A DNA stretch of 64,000 nt from Bacteroidota bacterium (GTDB lineage Bacteria > Bacteroidota > Bacteroidia > AKYH767-A > 2013-40CM-41-45). This document shows positions 35,822 through 45,359 of the stretch, piece by piece; within the stretch, counting starts at the first letter, position 1, and the number at the start of each line of letters is the position of its first letter. The notes beneath the pieces were generated by a model, which saw only the letters and a program-made list of their open reading frames with translations, was not told the origin of the DNA and did not search any database. A program made the position numbers and the translations under genes. The stretch is taken from contig JADKKE010000032.1 in the NCBI GenBank assembly GCA_016720655.1, positions 620,001 to 684,000 on the forward strand, read 5' to 3'.

Positions 35822-38689
35822 TTATACTGTTTCTTCAACATAACTTTCGATAGGTGGGCAGGCACACACGAGATTCCTGTCGCCATATGCGTTGTCAACA
35901 CGACCTACAGTCGGCCAGAATTTATGCTGAAGAATGTAAGGAAGTGGAAATGCTGCTTTCTTTCGGGAGTAGGAATGTGACCAATCATCCTTGGTAATTT
36001 CAGCAAGTGTATGCGGCGCGTTCTTGAGAACATTGTCTTTTTTATCCACTTTACCGGTTTCAATTTCTTCGATTTCTTTCCGGATGGAAATCAATGCATC
36101 ACAAAAACGGTCGAGTTCTGCCTTTGACTCACTTTCTGTCGGTTCAATCATAATTGTTCCGGGTACAGGAAAGGACATCGTAGGTGCATGAAACCCATAG
36201 TCCATTAAACGTTTTGCAATGTCTTCCACTTCAATACCCGCTGAAAGTTTGAAAGGACGACAATCTGCTATCATTTCATGCGCCACACGATTGTTTGATC
36301 CAACATACAAGATTGGATAATGTTGTTCCAGTCTGGCTTTGATATAATTTGCATTGAGTATCGCATATTTTGTCGATGCAGTCACTCCCTGTCCGCCCAG
36401 CATACGAATATATGCATAGGATATGAGCAGAATACTTGCACTACCCCAAGGTGCTGCAGATACTGCCGGGATGCTTCCACCCATGGCAATAACAGAATGG
36501 GAAGGAAGGAAAGGCGACAGATGTGCTGCCACACCAATGGGACCCATTCCGGGACCGCCCCCGCCATGTGGAATTGCAAAAGTTTTGTGAAGATTCAGGT
36601 GACATACATCGGCACCGATAGTTGCCGGATTTGTCAGTCCAACCTGAGCATTCATATTCGCCCCATCCATGTATACTTGTCCGCCATATTCATGAACAAT
36701 TTGTGTGATCTCCCGTATTCCTTCTTCAAAAACTCCATGAGTGGAAGGATAGGTGACCATTAAAGCTGATAGATTTGCTTTGTTGGCTTCGGCTTTTGTG
36801 CGCAGATCACTGATATCAATGTTTCCATGGTCGTCACATTTAACAACGACTACTTTCATTCCGGCCATTACGGCACTTGCAGGATTTGTTCCATGTGCCG
36901 AGGAAGGAATGAGAACAACATCTCTGTGATGTTCATTCCGGCTATGGTGGTAAGCACGGATTACCATGAGTCCTGCGTATTCTCCCTGTGCACCTGAATT
37001 CGGTTGAAGGGAAACGGCAGAGAATCCGGTAATCGTACAGAGATACTGTTCCAGTTCTGAAATAATTTGCTGGTATCCCATGGCTTGGTCCACCGGTGAA
37101 AAAGGGTGAAGTCCGTTAAATTCAGGCCAACTCACCGGAACCATTTCACTTGTTGCATTCAATTTCATTGTGCACGATCCCAAAGCAATCATGGAATGAT
37201 TCAGGGAAAGATCTTTGTTTTCCAGCCCGGTAATGTAACGCAGCATTTCTGTTTCGGAATGGTGCTGATTGAAAACAGGATGGGTAAGAAAGGTGGAGGA
37301 ACGAAGTGCAGGAGAATTGATTAAACCTGAAGCTTCATTCTTTGTTTCTGCCGGAGCAGATTTACCTTTTGCTTTTGCAAAAACAGAAATCAATTTCGTT
37401 AATTCATCAGCGGTTGTGGTCTCATCAATGCTGATGGAAATTTTTTGATCAGCGGTGTAACGAAAGTTGATTTTTAATGCTTCCGCTTCTTTCCGAATTA
37501 CTGATGTTAGCTCAGCCGAATCAATACAAAGGGTATCGAAAAAATTCTTGTTGAGTTGTTTGTATCCAAGTTGTGTTAAAGTTGCAGCTGCACGGGATGT
37601 AGTCAGATGGATCTCTTCAGCAATGTGTTTCAGACCATCCGGACCATGATACACAGCGTACATACTTGCCATCACTGCAAGCAAAACCTGTGCAGTGCAA
37701 ATATTCGAAGTAGCTTTGTCTCTGCGGATATGTTGTTCGCGGGTTTGTAAAGCCATCCGAAGTGCACGATTTCCCTGCGCATCAATCGAAACACCAATAA
37801 TTCTTCCCGGCATTTCACGTTTGAATTCTTCACGGGCAGCGAAGAATGCTGCATGAGGTCCGCCATATCCCAGTGGAACACCGAAGCGTTGTGAATTTCC
37901 GTAGACTACATCTGCGCCCCATTCCCCTGGAGGTGTTAGCAATGTTAAGGCAAGCAAATCCGTTCCTACACCAATCCGTATTCCAAGAGCATGAGCCTTT
38001 TCAACCCATATTTTATAATCGTTGATTTCTCCATTGAGTGTCGGATACTGCAGAATGGCGCCGAAGAAAGATGCATCCGGATTTGTTTTCATGGCATCAC
38101 CGATCACCAGTTCGATACCCAAGGGTTCAGAACGGGTTTTCAATACGTCAATTGTTTGTGGATAACAGGCTGAATCCACAAACAGCTTTGTCACATTTTT
38201 CTGTTGCTGATCCTTGGTTCTGCTTGCGAAAAATAAATGCATTGCTTCAGCCGCAGCCGTTGCTTCATCCAGCAAGGATGCGTTCGCTATTTCCATTCCG
38301 GTGAGATCCAGCACCATGGTCTGGTAATTCAAAAGTGCTTCGAGACGTCCCTGAGAGATCTCAGCCTGGTAGGGTGTGTACGCAGTGTACCAACCCGGAT
38401 TTTCAAGAATATTTCTTTGAATTACGCCGGGTGTAATTGTGTCATAATACCCGAGCCCAATATAACTTTTGGAAATTGTGTTTTTGGATGCAACATTTTT
38501 GAGCTCTTTTAAAAAAGCATACTCGCTCTGAGCTTCCGGAAGCTGTAATGGTTTTTTCAGGCGAATAGATGCAGGCACTGTTTCATCAATCAACTGATCC
38601 AGGGAAGCTACCCCGATTTCTTTTAACATGGGTTGTAAATCCTGTTCATCAGGACCAATATGACGGGACGTAAAATCGAAATGTGACAT
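35822..38689 (-). CDS. gcvP: Glycine dehydrogenase (decarboxylating), P-protein
   Basis: GcvP is the PLP-dependent P-protein of the glycine cleavage system. The 955-residue single-chain form has the N-terminal FTSRHIGPDEQDLQPMLKEIG, GLGYYDTITPGVIQRNILENPGWYTAYTPYQ, and, in the C-terminal half, the PLP lysine in HLNLHKTFAIPHGGGGPGMGPIGV. It ends in the typical GRVDNAYGDRNLVCACPP. Length is normal. The T and H proteins are not in this window, and the gene stands alone. Confidence 0.96.
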   Translation of the reverse strand: MSHFDFTSRHIGPDEQDLQPMLKEIGVASLDQLIDETVPASIRLKKPLQLPEAQSEYAFLKELKNVASKNTISKSYIGLGYYDTITPGVIQRNILENPGWYTAYTPYQAEISQGRLEALLNYQTMVLDLTGMEIANASLLDEATAAAEAMHLFFASRTKDQQQKNVTKLFVDSACYPQTIDVLKTRSEPLGIELVIGDAMKTNPDASFFGAILQYPTLNGEINDYKIWVEKAHALGIRIGVGTDLLALTLLTPPGEWGADVVYGNSQRFGVPLGYGGPHAAFFAAREEFKREMPGRIIGVSIDAQGNRALRMALQTREQHIRRDKATSNICTAQVLLAVMASMYAVYHGPDGLKHIAEEIHLTTSRAAATLTQLGYKQLNKNFFDTLCIDSAELTSVIRKEAEALKINFRYTADQKISISIDETTTADELTKLISVFAKAKGKSAPAETKNEASGLINSPALRSSTFLTHPVFNQHHSETEMLRYITGLENKDLSLNHSMIALGSCTMKLNATSEMVPVSWPEFNGLHPFSPVDQAMGYQQIISELEQYLCTITGFSAVSLQPNSGAQGEYAGLMVIRAYHHSRNEHHRDVVLIPSSAHGTNPASAVMAGMKVVVVKCDDHGNIDISDLRTKAEANKANLSALMVTYPSTHGVFEEGIREITQIVHEYGGQVYMDGANMNAQVGLTNPATIGADVCHLNLHKTFAIPHGGGGPGMGPIGVAAHLSPFLPSHSVIAMGGSIPAVSAAPWGSASILLISYAYIRMLGGQGVTASTKYAILNANYIKARLEQHYPILYVGSNNRVAHEMIADCRPFKLSAGIEVEDIAKRLMDYGFHAPTMSFPVPGTIMIEPTESESKAELDRFCDALISIRKEIEEIETGKVDKKDNVLKNAPHTLAEITKDDWSHSYSRKKAAFPLPYILQHKFWPTVGRVDNAYGDRNLVCACPPIESYVEETV

Positions 38690-38715
38690 ACTAATAGGGT
38701 ATAAGAATTCGGCTG

Positions 38716-38723
38716 CAAATGTA
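38716..38723 (-). promoter_or_regulatory. Probable -7 box for gcvP
   Basis: TACATTTG on the minus strand, 26 bases before the start codon; the -33 element is not clear. Confidence 0.5.
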
Positions 38724-38804
38724 GTGATTATTGAGTCTTTTATATATGAAACTGATCAGTTAATAAGAAACTGGACCTGATTTTTTAGAAAAGGAAATTG
38801 TTGT

Positions 38805-38812
38805 AGTTTTGG
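38805..38812 (+). promoter_or_regulatory. Probable -7 box for the repeat-protein gene
   Basis: TAGTTTTG fits TAnnTTTG and lies 16 bases before the ATG at 38829. Confidence 0.45.
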
Positions 38813-38828
38813 AACAATCTTTAACATT

Positions 38829-39783
38829 ATGAGCCTTCGCTGCAAATTCACCTTTCTTTCCTTTTTTTTAAGTTATGTTGTATGCGCTCAGGATACTTTT
38901 AAAAACAAGAAGACCATACGTGTAAATTCAATAGAAATAAAGGAAAATACGATTATGTACCAAGCTGTTGGCAGTTCTGGTGATAAGGTGGAAATTGACC
39001 CGGATAAAGTTCAGTCAATCAAATATCAGGATGGTCGGACCAGTTTGATCTCTGAAATTTTTTTAGTTGATACCCTTATTTTAAACAAAGGCCGCAAGGT
39101 GCCAATCAAATCATTTGAATTGAAAGAATATTCCATCGAATACCATGAATTCAAGTCAAGTAAAAAAAGCATTTTCAATTAAACCGGGTGTGTTTCGTCC
39201 ATTACACCACGATGGGCACTTCACTCTTATGGCGGAGGCATTTCCCAGGGATACAATTATTTTAATTAATGGAAATACAATTCCTGCAAAATCCATTGAT
39301 TTGAAAGACTATACAATAGTGTATAGAAAACCCGCACAAAAGGCTAAATTGAAAACCATAGATCCTGAACGTGTATTTTCGATTAAATACAAAAATGGAA
39401 GTGAGCGTGTTATCTACACAACTGACTCCCTTGATCCGGTTGATTTTAAACCCGAAGAAATGCGGATGTTCATCAAAGGTGAACAGGATGCCGACAAATA
39501 TTTTAAGAGCAACCTGAACAAAGGCGCTGCTTTTGTCATTGGCGCCGGTGGAGGTTTATTGGGGTTCTACGGATTGGCAGTGCCTCCATTGTATTCAACA
39601 ATTGTTGGATCCTTTTCTCCACGATTGGAAAAGCAAAAAGTCTCAGATCCGGCATTGTTACAGAATAATTCATATCGTGAAGGATATGAACGGAAGGCAA
39701 GAGACCGGAAGATCAGGAATGGGGTGATCAGCGGTTTAATAGGATTTGTTGCCGGATCAGTTGCCTTGAATTTTATTTACTAA
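38829..39783 (+). CDS. Exported protein with about three 50-residue repeats and a membrane tail (frameshifted), unknown function
   Basis: The first frame (38829–39182) starts with a signal peptide (FTFLSFFLSYVVCAQ) and gives one full repeat and part of another. The second frame (39145–39783) completes the pattern. Each unit has a DT-I-L–G—IP-KS-ELK-YTI-Y core followed by IDP–V-SIKY-DG (for example VDTLILNKGRKVPIKSFEL and RDTIILINGNTIPAKSIDL). The second unit straddles the frame change at the A7 run (39162–39168), so one indel splits a single gene. The C-terminus has glycine-rich hydrophobic segments (AAFVIGAGGGLLGFYG; VISGLIGFVAGSVAL) that look membrane-inserted. No family recognised. Confidence 0.7.
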
Positions 39784-39808
39784 TTCCCTTTTCAGGGAGC
39801 TAATCTCC

Positions 39809-40687
39809 TTGGCAATTGAATCAACTCAGGAGGATTTTGATCTTTTCATATTCGGCAATGTCTTTATCGGACTGTGCTCAGTCGCTCTTGTTTTCAATAC
39901 CTTTCTGATTAATGGTTTTCCGATTCAGTTAACTTCTTCCGTAGTGCTGGTATTTTCATCAACCTGGTTCTACTATAATTTTCACCATCATTCACACCAC
40001 CTGGACTTTACCTCTTTTGGCGGATTTAAAATTTCTGTACGTGCCAGACACTTTAATACACTTGACTATTTAATGTTGTTCATTCCCGCTTGTGGTATCA
40101 TCTTTTCCATTGTGTTTGTACAATTACCGGTATTGATTGCTTTCCTTTTAATCTCATTCTTCAGTATTCTGTATAGTATACCGCTGGTCATGTGGAATGG
40201 AAGAAGACGCCGACTACGCGAATCTCTGTTCCTTAAATTGCCCTTTCTTGCTTTAAGCTGGGCGGCAGTGACTGTGTTGATTCCACTTCTTGAACAGGAG
40301 CAGGCTGTGGATACAGGAAAAATTCTGGGACAGGCATTTGCAAGGGCATTGTTTATTTACGGTCTGTGTATTCCATTTGAAATAAGAGATCATGACTCTG
40401 AGAAAAAATGGGGGACCAATACCTTGCCCGTGGTTTACGGTATAAAGATTACAAAAATCGTAGGCATCCTTATGCTGGCTCTGGGAATTGCCCTCAGGCA
40501 TCTGAGTCCGGATCCGATGCGACTTTCAACAGATATAATCCGGGCACTCGATCTTTCATTTATCGTAGCAATGATTTGGATCCTGAGTGCAAAATCAAAT
40601 CCATCAAAATATTTTTGTAAATTTTACGTAGATGGTACTATGATTCTGCAATTTATTTTTGTATATTTAGCTATCCTACGAGCATGA
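39809..40687 (+). CDS. UbiA-like integral membrane protein with a degenerate first motif
   Basis: The 292-residue product has about eight hydrophobic helices. The second aspartate-rich motif of UbiA prenyltransferases is recognisable (PFEIRDHDSEKKWGTNTLPVVYG, about 195–217). The first motif, normally NDxxDxxxD, is replaced by a histidine-rich stretch (YYNFHHHSHHLDF, about 52–64). It is therefore probably a divergent or non-canonical relative, and the substrate is unknown. The likely start is a TTG at 39809. Its stop overlaps the next gene's ATG by 4 bases, so the two are translationally coupled. Confidence 0.72.
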   Translation: MAIESTQEDFDLFIFGNVFIGLCSVALVFNTFLINGFPIQLTSSVVLVFSSTWFYYNFHHHSHHLDFTSFGGFKISVRARHFNTLDYLMLFIPACGIIFSIVFVQLPVLIAFLLISFFSILYSIPLVMWNGRRRRLRESLFLKLPFLALSWAAVTVLIPLLEQEQAVDTGKILGQAFARALFIYGLCIPFEIRDHDSEKKWGTNTLPVVYGIKITKIVGILMLALGIALRHLSPDPMRLSTDIIRALDLSFIVAMIWILSAKSNPSKYFCKFYVDGTMILQFIFVYLAILRA

Positions 40688-41106
40688 AATCATATCCTAT
40701 CGAAGTGTACGAGAACCTGGTATTGTGTGCCAGAAATAATGATGATGCTGCACAGCAGTGGCTGGTTGATAATGACTACAGGGAAATGTCGGAATTTTGG
40801 GATGCATTTGAAGGTGTTGAAAAATCATTCAAATGGTTAATGGAGAATGGCTATCGCCACCTGGCTGCAACTGTTGATGCCATGGCCGGTGATGATAAAG
40901 CCAAAGTATTTCTGATCACGAGTGGAAACCGCGAACTTGCTGCCTTTGCGGATGCCTGCGAAGGGAAAGCACAAGCTGTAAACTGGCTCATTCAGTTTCA
41001 TCACAAAGGACTGATTCTTTTGGCCCGTGAAATAGCCATTCGTGAGAAAAAAAAGAACAAAGGTTTTTTCAATACCTTTTTAAACTTTGGAAATCCCTTC
41101 CGGTAA
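40684..41106 (+). CDS. Unknown protein made of four 25-residue helical repeats
   Basis: The 140-residue soluble product is almost entirely four tandem 25-residue units: AAQQWLVDNDYREMSEFWDAFEG, then SFKWLMENGYRHLAATVDAMAG, KVFLITSGNRELAAFADACEG and NWLIQFHHKGLILLAREIAI. The consensus is A–WL–NGYRELA-F-DA-EG, which suggests a small alpha-solenoid. A basic tail (REKKKNKGFFN) follows. No named family is recognised. It overlaps the upstream UbiA-like gene by 4 bases and its 3' end overlaps the convergent hemL by 27 bases. Confidence 0.8.
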   Translation: MKSYPIEVYENLVLCARNNDDAAQQWLVDNDYREMSEFWDAFEGVEKSFKWLMENGYRHLAATVDAMAGDDKAKVFLITSGNRELAAFADACEGKAQAVNWLIQFHHKGLILLAREIAIREKKKNKGFFNTFLNFGNPFR

Positions 41107-42399
41107 AGCAACAAACACGGCGTCCAAAGCTTCACAAATTTTCGAAGCGGCTTCCTTCAATATTTCTGCTGAATGAGCAGCGGATACAAAGCCAACTTCA
41201 TATCCTGAAGGCCCGAGGTAAATTCCTCTTTCCAGTAATTCAGCATGAAGAATGCGAAAGTACTTCATGCTCTCTGTGCTGATCTCTTCTGAAGAAGAGA
41301 TTTTCTCTTTTTCTGTAAATGCAAACCAGAATATGGAACCGATAGAGAAGACTTTAAACAAATATCCTTTTGACTTTGAATATGTATTCAGTTGTGATGT
41401 AAAAACACTTGTTTTTTGTGCCAGTGATTCGTAGAACCCGGGCTTCAGACATTCTCTTAACTGGGCGATACCTGCCGACATCGCCACAGGGTTGCCGGAT
41501 AAGGTGCCTGCCTGATAAACATTTCCTTCAGGCGCAATATGTGACATCAATTCTTTTCGAGCGCCATAGGCGCCAACAGGCATTCCGCCACCAATGATTT
41601 TTCCATAAGTAATAATATCAGGTTGGATATTATAGTATCCGGAAGCCCCTTCAAATCCTACACGGAATCCGGAAATAACTTCATCGAAAATCAACAGAAT
41701 ATTGTTTTCGGCTGTTACTTTTCGTAGATATTCAAGAAATGATTTGTCCTGCAACATCAGTCCGTTGTTCGCAGGAATTGGCTCAATAATGATCGCTGCA
41801 ATATCATGTGCAAAATCTGAAATGGCAATATCCAGTGCACGTTTGTCATTGAGTGGCAATACCAAGGTATCCTTTGCAACTGCTTCAGTGACCCCTGCGG
41901 AGGAGGATATACCAAAAGTGGATAAGCCACTTCCCGCTTTTACCAACAGAGAATCTACATGGCCATGATAACAGCCTTCAAATTTTATAATCACCGGTTT
42001 GCCCGTGAACCCGCGTGCAAGGCGGAGAGCAGACATAACCGCTTCTGTTCCGGAACTTACGAAACGGATTTTTTCAATAAAATGGTTGTGCTGAAGGATT
42101 AATTCGGCAAGTTCATTCTCTTTTCTTGTAGGTGCACCGAAGGAAGTGCCCAAAGCTACGGCAGTGAAGATTTCTTCCCTTACTCCAGGATGATTATGGC
42201 CAAGAATCAAGGGTCCCCAGCTGCAACAAAAATCAACAAATTCATTTCCATCTGCATCCTGAACATGACATCCGTCACCTTTTTCTATAAAGAGCGGTGA
42301 ACCACCCACTGAACGGAATGCGCGTACCGGTGAATTAACACCGCCCGGAAAATAATTTAAAGCTTTCTTATAGAGTGCTTCTGATTGTGCTCTTTTCAT
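41080..42399 (-). CDS. hemL: Glutamate-1-semialdehyde 2,1-aminomutase
   Basis: HemL converts glutamate-1-semialdehyde to 5-aminolevulinate, the tetrapyrrole precursor. The 439-residue product has ALNYFPGGVNSPVRAFRSVGG at the start, FVSSGTEAVMSALRLARGFTGK, the LLIFDEVISGFRVGF segment, the PLP lysine in DIITYGKIIGGGMPVGAYG, and GTLSGNPVAMSAG. Length is normal. Its 3' end overlaps the convergent 25-residue-repeat gene by 27 bases. Confidence 0.95.
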   Translation of the reverse strand: MKRAQSEALYKKALNYFPGGVNSPVRAFRSVGGSPLFIEKGDGCHVQDADGNEFVDFCCSWGPLILGHNHPGVREEIFTAVALGTSFGAPTRKENELAELILQHNHFIEKIRFVSSGTEAVMSALRLARGFTGKPVIIKFEGCYHGHVDSLLVKAGSGLSTFGISSSAGVTEAVAKDTLVLPLNDKRALDIAISDFAHDIAAIIIEPIPANNGLMLQDKSFLEYLRKVTAENNILLIFDEVISGFRVGFEGASGYYNIQPDIITYGKIIGGGMPVGAYGARKELMSHIAPEGNVYQAGTLSGNPVAMSAGIAQLRECLKPGFYESLAQKTSVFTSQLNTYSKSKGYLFKVFSIGSIFWFAFTEKEKISSSEEISTESMKYFRILHAELLERGIYLGPSGYEVGFVSAAHSAEILKEAASKICEALDAVFVALPEGISKV

Positions 42400-42575
42400 T
42401 TTATTTTGCTCCGATTATTAAACTGAATTCTTCTAACTTTGGCATCAGGCCTAAACGAATGCAAGGTAAGGATACCCTGCGAATGGCAAAAGCGGTTCGC
42501 TAATTAAGCTCCCTTGCATTCATTTTGTTTTGCAAAGAAATACAATTGCTCAAATAAAAAGGAATCAAAAATCAT

Positions 42576-43892
42576 ATGCCCCTGACATCAAACGAAATTG
42601 TACAGAACACCCTTGAATTCGCAAGAAAAAAGGACGAATCTGATCCCCTTCGAAAATTTCGTGATCAGTTTTATTTTCCCTTGAGCAATGGAAATTTGGT
42701 GCGTTATTTTACCGGCAATTCCCTCGGCCTACAACCACGTTCCACACAGGAATATGTTTTAAATGAATTGGAAGATTGGGCTAGCTGGGGTGTAGAAGGG
42801 CACTTTCATTCACGCATGCCCTGGTTCCAGTATCAGGATTTCCTCACCGATCAGATTGCCAAGCTGCTGGGCGCAAAGCCGGAGGAAGTAGTATCCATGA
42901 ACTCGTTGACAACGAATCTCCACCTGTTGCTGGTTTCGTTTTATCGGCCAACCAAAACCCGATATAAAATCATTTGTGAATACGATGCTTTTCCATCGGA
43001 TCTATACGCTTTGCAATCGCAGGCAAATGTTCATGGCCTTGATCCGGAGGAAACGGTAATTTATTTAAAGCCTCGGGATGCTGAGCATTGTTTGCGTACC
43101 GAAGACATTGTTAGCACGATTCAGGAGAATGCTGATAGCCTCGCTACAGTTATGCTCGGTGCTGTGAATTATTATACCGGACAATTTTTTGAGATGAAAA
43201 AAATTGTTGATGCTGCGCACAAGGCCGGTGCAACATGTGGATTCAACCTGGCGCATGCTGCGGGAAATGTAAGAATGAATTTGCATGACTGGAATGTTGA
43301 TTATGCCTGCTTCTGCAGTTATAAATATTTGAATGCCGGTCCGGGTGGAGTTTCCGGGATATTTGTTCACGAACGACATGGAAACGATACAAGCATTCCT
43401 CGCTTTGCCGGTTGGTGGGGAAATGATCCGGAGACACGCTTTAAAATGCCACGAAAATTTGTGCCCGCAAAAGGTGCCAGAGGATGGCAGCAAAGCAATG
43501 CACCGGTACTCTCCATGGCTGCCCTGAAAGCATCACTTGATATTTTTGAAAAAGCAGGATTCGATGAATTGCTGAGTAAAAGTCGTTCACTTACTGCCTA
43601 TCTGGAATTTATTATTCAGGAAATCAATTCGAATACCATGAAGAATGGAACAGATGTTCCAATTCGAATAATCACTCCTGAAAACCCGGAGCACAGAGGA
43701 TGCCAATTGTCACTGATTATGAATAAAAATGGTCGGGATATCTACAAGCTACTCACAGATCAGGGAGTGATTGTGGATTGGCGTGAACCGGACGTGATCC
43801 GAGTTGCTCCTGTTCCGCTTTACAATTCATTTGAAGATGTTTTTCAGTTCGGGAAATTAATGGAGAGTGCAATTCGATCTACCGGCACCTAA
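42576..43892 (+). CDS. kynU: Kynureninase
   Basis: KynU hydrolyses kynurenine (and 3-hydroxykynurenine) to anthranilate (or 3-hydroxyanthranilate) and alanine. The 438-residue PLP enzyme has FTGNSLGLQPRSTQEYVLNEL near the N-terminus, EYDAFPSDLYALQSQ, GFNLAHAAGNVRMNLHDWNVD, and the PLP lysine in CFCSYKYLNAGPGGVSGIF. Length and motifs are normal. It precedes kmo by about 100 bases on the same strand, so they probably share a transcript in tryptophan degradation. Confidence 0.95.
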   Translation: MPLTSNEIVQNTLEFARKKDESDPLRKFRDQFYFPLSNGNLVRYFTGNSLGLQPRSTQEYVLNELEDWASWGVEGHFHSRMPWFQYQDFLTDQIAKLLGAKPEEVVSMNSLTTNLHLLLVSFYRPTKTRYKIICEYDAFPSDLYALQSQANVHGLDPEETVIYLKPRDAEHCLRTEDIVSTIQENADSLATVMLGAVNYYTGQFFEMKKIVDAAHKAGATCGFNLAHAAGNVRMNLHDWNVDYACFCSYKYLNAGPGGVSGIFVHERHGNDTSIPRFAGWWGNDPETRFKMPRKFVPAKGARGWQQSNAPVLSMAALKASLDIFEKAGFDELLSKSRSLTAYLEFIIQEINSNTMKNGTDVPIRIITPENPEHRGCQLSLIMNKNGRDIYKLLTDQGVIVDWREPDVIRVAPVPLYNSFEDVFQFGKLMESAIRSTGT

Positions 43893-43994
43893 AATTCAGA
43901 GCCGAAATTTAAACAGATTAGAATTCAGAAGTGATTGGTTAATCATAGTGCAGTGTATAGAAGTGTATCAAACAATACAAAAGAGAACAGGAAT

Positions 43995-45347
43995 ATGGCT
44001 TCTTCAAGTGTAAAAAATATTACCATCATCGGTGCCGGTATGGTGGGTAGTTTGCTTTCTATTTACCTCGCACGGAGGGGATACAAAGTTTCCATTTTTG
44101 AACGTCGGCCGGATATGCGAACAGAGAATATTCCTGCCGGGAGATCCATCAATCTTGCATTGAGTGATCGGGGATGGAGAGGATTGGAGGGCGTGGGAAT
44201 AGAAACTGAGATTCGCAAAATTGGAATCCCAATGTCAGGCAGGATCATGCACAGCATTTCCGGTGATCTTACATATCAGCAATACGGAGAAAAAGATCAG
44301 GCGATTTACGCAACTTCCCGTGGAATTCTGAATTGTGAAATGATGAACCTGGCGGAAAAGAACGGCGTGAAAATTCATTTCAACGAACGCTGCGCGGGTA
44401 TCGATCTGGAACACAATACAGCGAGATTTGAAAATACACTCACGAAAATTTCGAGTTCAAATTCCAGTGATCTGATTTTCGGTGCCGATGGAGCGTTTTC
44501 TGCCGCACGTTTGCAACTCCAATTGACTACAGAACGATTCCAATACTCTCAAAATTATCTGGAACATGCCTATAAGGAACTTATGATTCCGGCCGGACCG
44601 GGTGGAGAGTTTCAAATGGAAAAACATGCTTTGCATATCTGGCCACGCGGCGGATACATGATGATTGCACTCCCGAATCTCGATGGTAGCTTCACAGTGA
44701 CACTCTTCTTTCCATTTGAGGGAAAAGATTCTTTTGCAACAATTAATAATCCGTCGGAATGTTTGCAATTTTTTAATCGTGTGTTCCCGGATGCTGTGAA
44801 GATAATGCCGACACTGACCGAAGATTTTTTCCAGAATCCAACAGGTGGACTGGTCACAGTGAAATGTTTTCCTTGGACGTACAAAGATAAAATGGCATTG
44901 ATCGGAGATTCTGCACATGCGATTACCCCATTCTATGGACAGGGAATGAATTGCGGTTTTGAAGATTGTACAGTCCTTAATTCCCTCATTGATCAATTTG
45001 ATGGTGACTGGAATAAAATTCTTCCGGAATATCAACAAGCAAGAAAACCCAACTCCGATGCAATTGCTGACCTGGCTGTGATGAATTTTATTGAAATGCG
45101 GGACCTTGTCGGAAGTCCGCAATTCTTATTACAGAAAAAAATTGAAGCCCGTGTTCATGATAAGTATCCTCAAAAATGGCTTCCACTGTATTCACAAGTT
45201 ACGTTTAGTTCTATTCCGTATGCAGATGCATTGGCAAATGGGCGCAGACAACAAAGCATCATGCAGGAAGTAATGGCCATGCCGGATATAGACAAGCGAT
45301 GGGATTCTTCAGAGGTGGAAAATTTTATTTTGCAAAAAATTTCCTGA
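43995..45347 (+). CDS. kmo: Kynurenine 3-monooxygenase
   Basis: KMO is an FAD enzyme that hydroxylates kynurenine to 3-hydroxykynurenine. The 450-residue product (from the ATG at 43995; an earlier in-frame ATG at 43935 gives an extra 20 poorly conserved residues) has the dinucleotide motif ITIIGAGMVGSLLSIYLAR, the GRSINLALSDRG kynurenine-monooxygenase signature and the second FAD motif LIGDSAHAITPFYGQGMNCGFEDC. A C-terminal hydrophobic anchor like that of the mitochondrial enzyme is not obvious. Together with kynU it supplies 3-hydroxyanthranilate. Confidence 0.94.
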   Translation: MASSSVKNITIIGAGMVGSLLSIYLARRGYKVSIFERRPDMRTENIPAGRSINLALSDRGWRGLEGVGIETEIRKIGIPMSGRIMHSISGDLTYQQYGEKDQAIYATSRGILNCEMMNLAEKNGVKIHFNERCAGIDLEHNTARFENTLTKISSSNSSDLIFGADGAFSAARLQLQLTTERFQYSQNYLEHAYKELMIPAGPGGEFQMEKHALHIWPRGGYMMIALPNLDGSFTVTLFFPFEGKDSFATINNPSECLQFFNRVFPDAVKIMPTLTEDFFQNPTGGLVTVKCFPWTYKDKMALIGDSAHAITPFYGQGMNCGFEDCTVLNSLIDQFDGDWNKILPEYQQARKPNSDAIADLAVMNFIEMRDLVGSPQFLLQKKIEARVHDKYPQKWLPLYSQVTFSSIPYADALANGRRQQSIMQEVMAMPDIDKRWDSSEVENFILQKIS

Positions 45348-45359
45348 GCTTGCCCTTCT

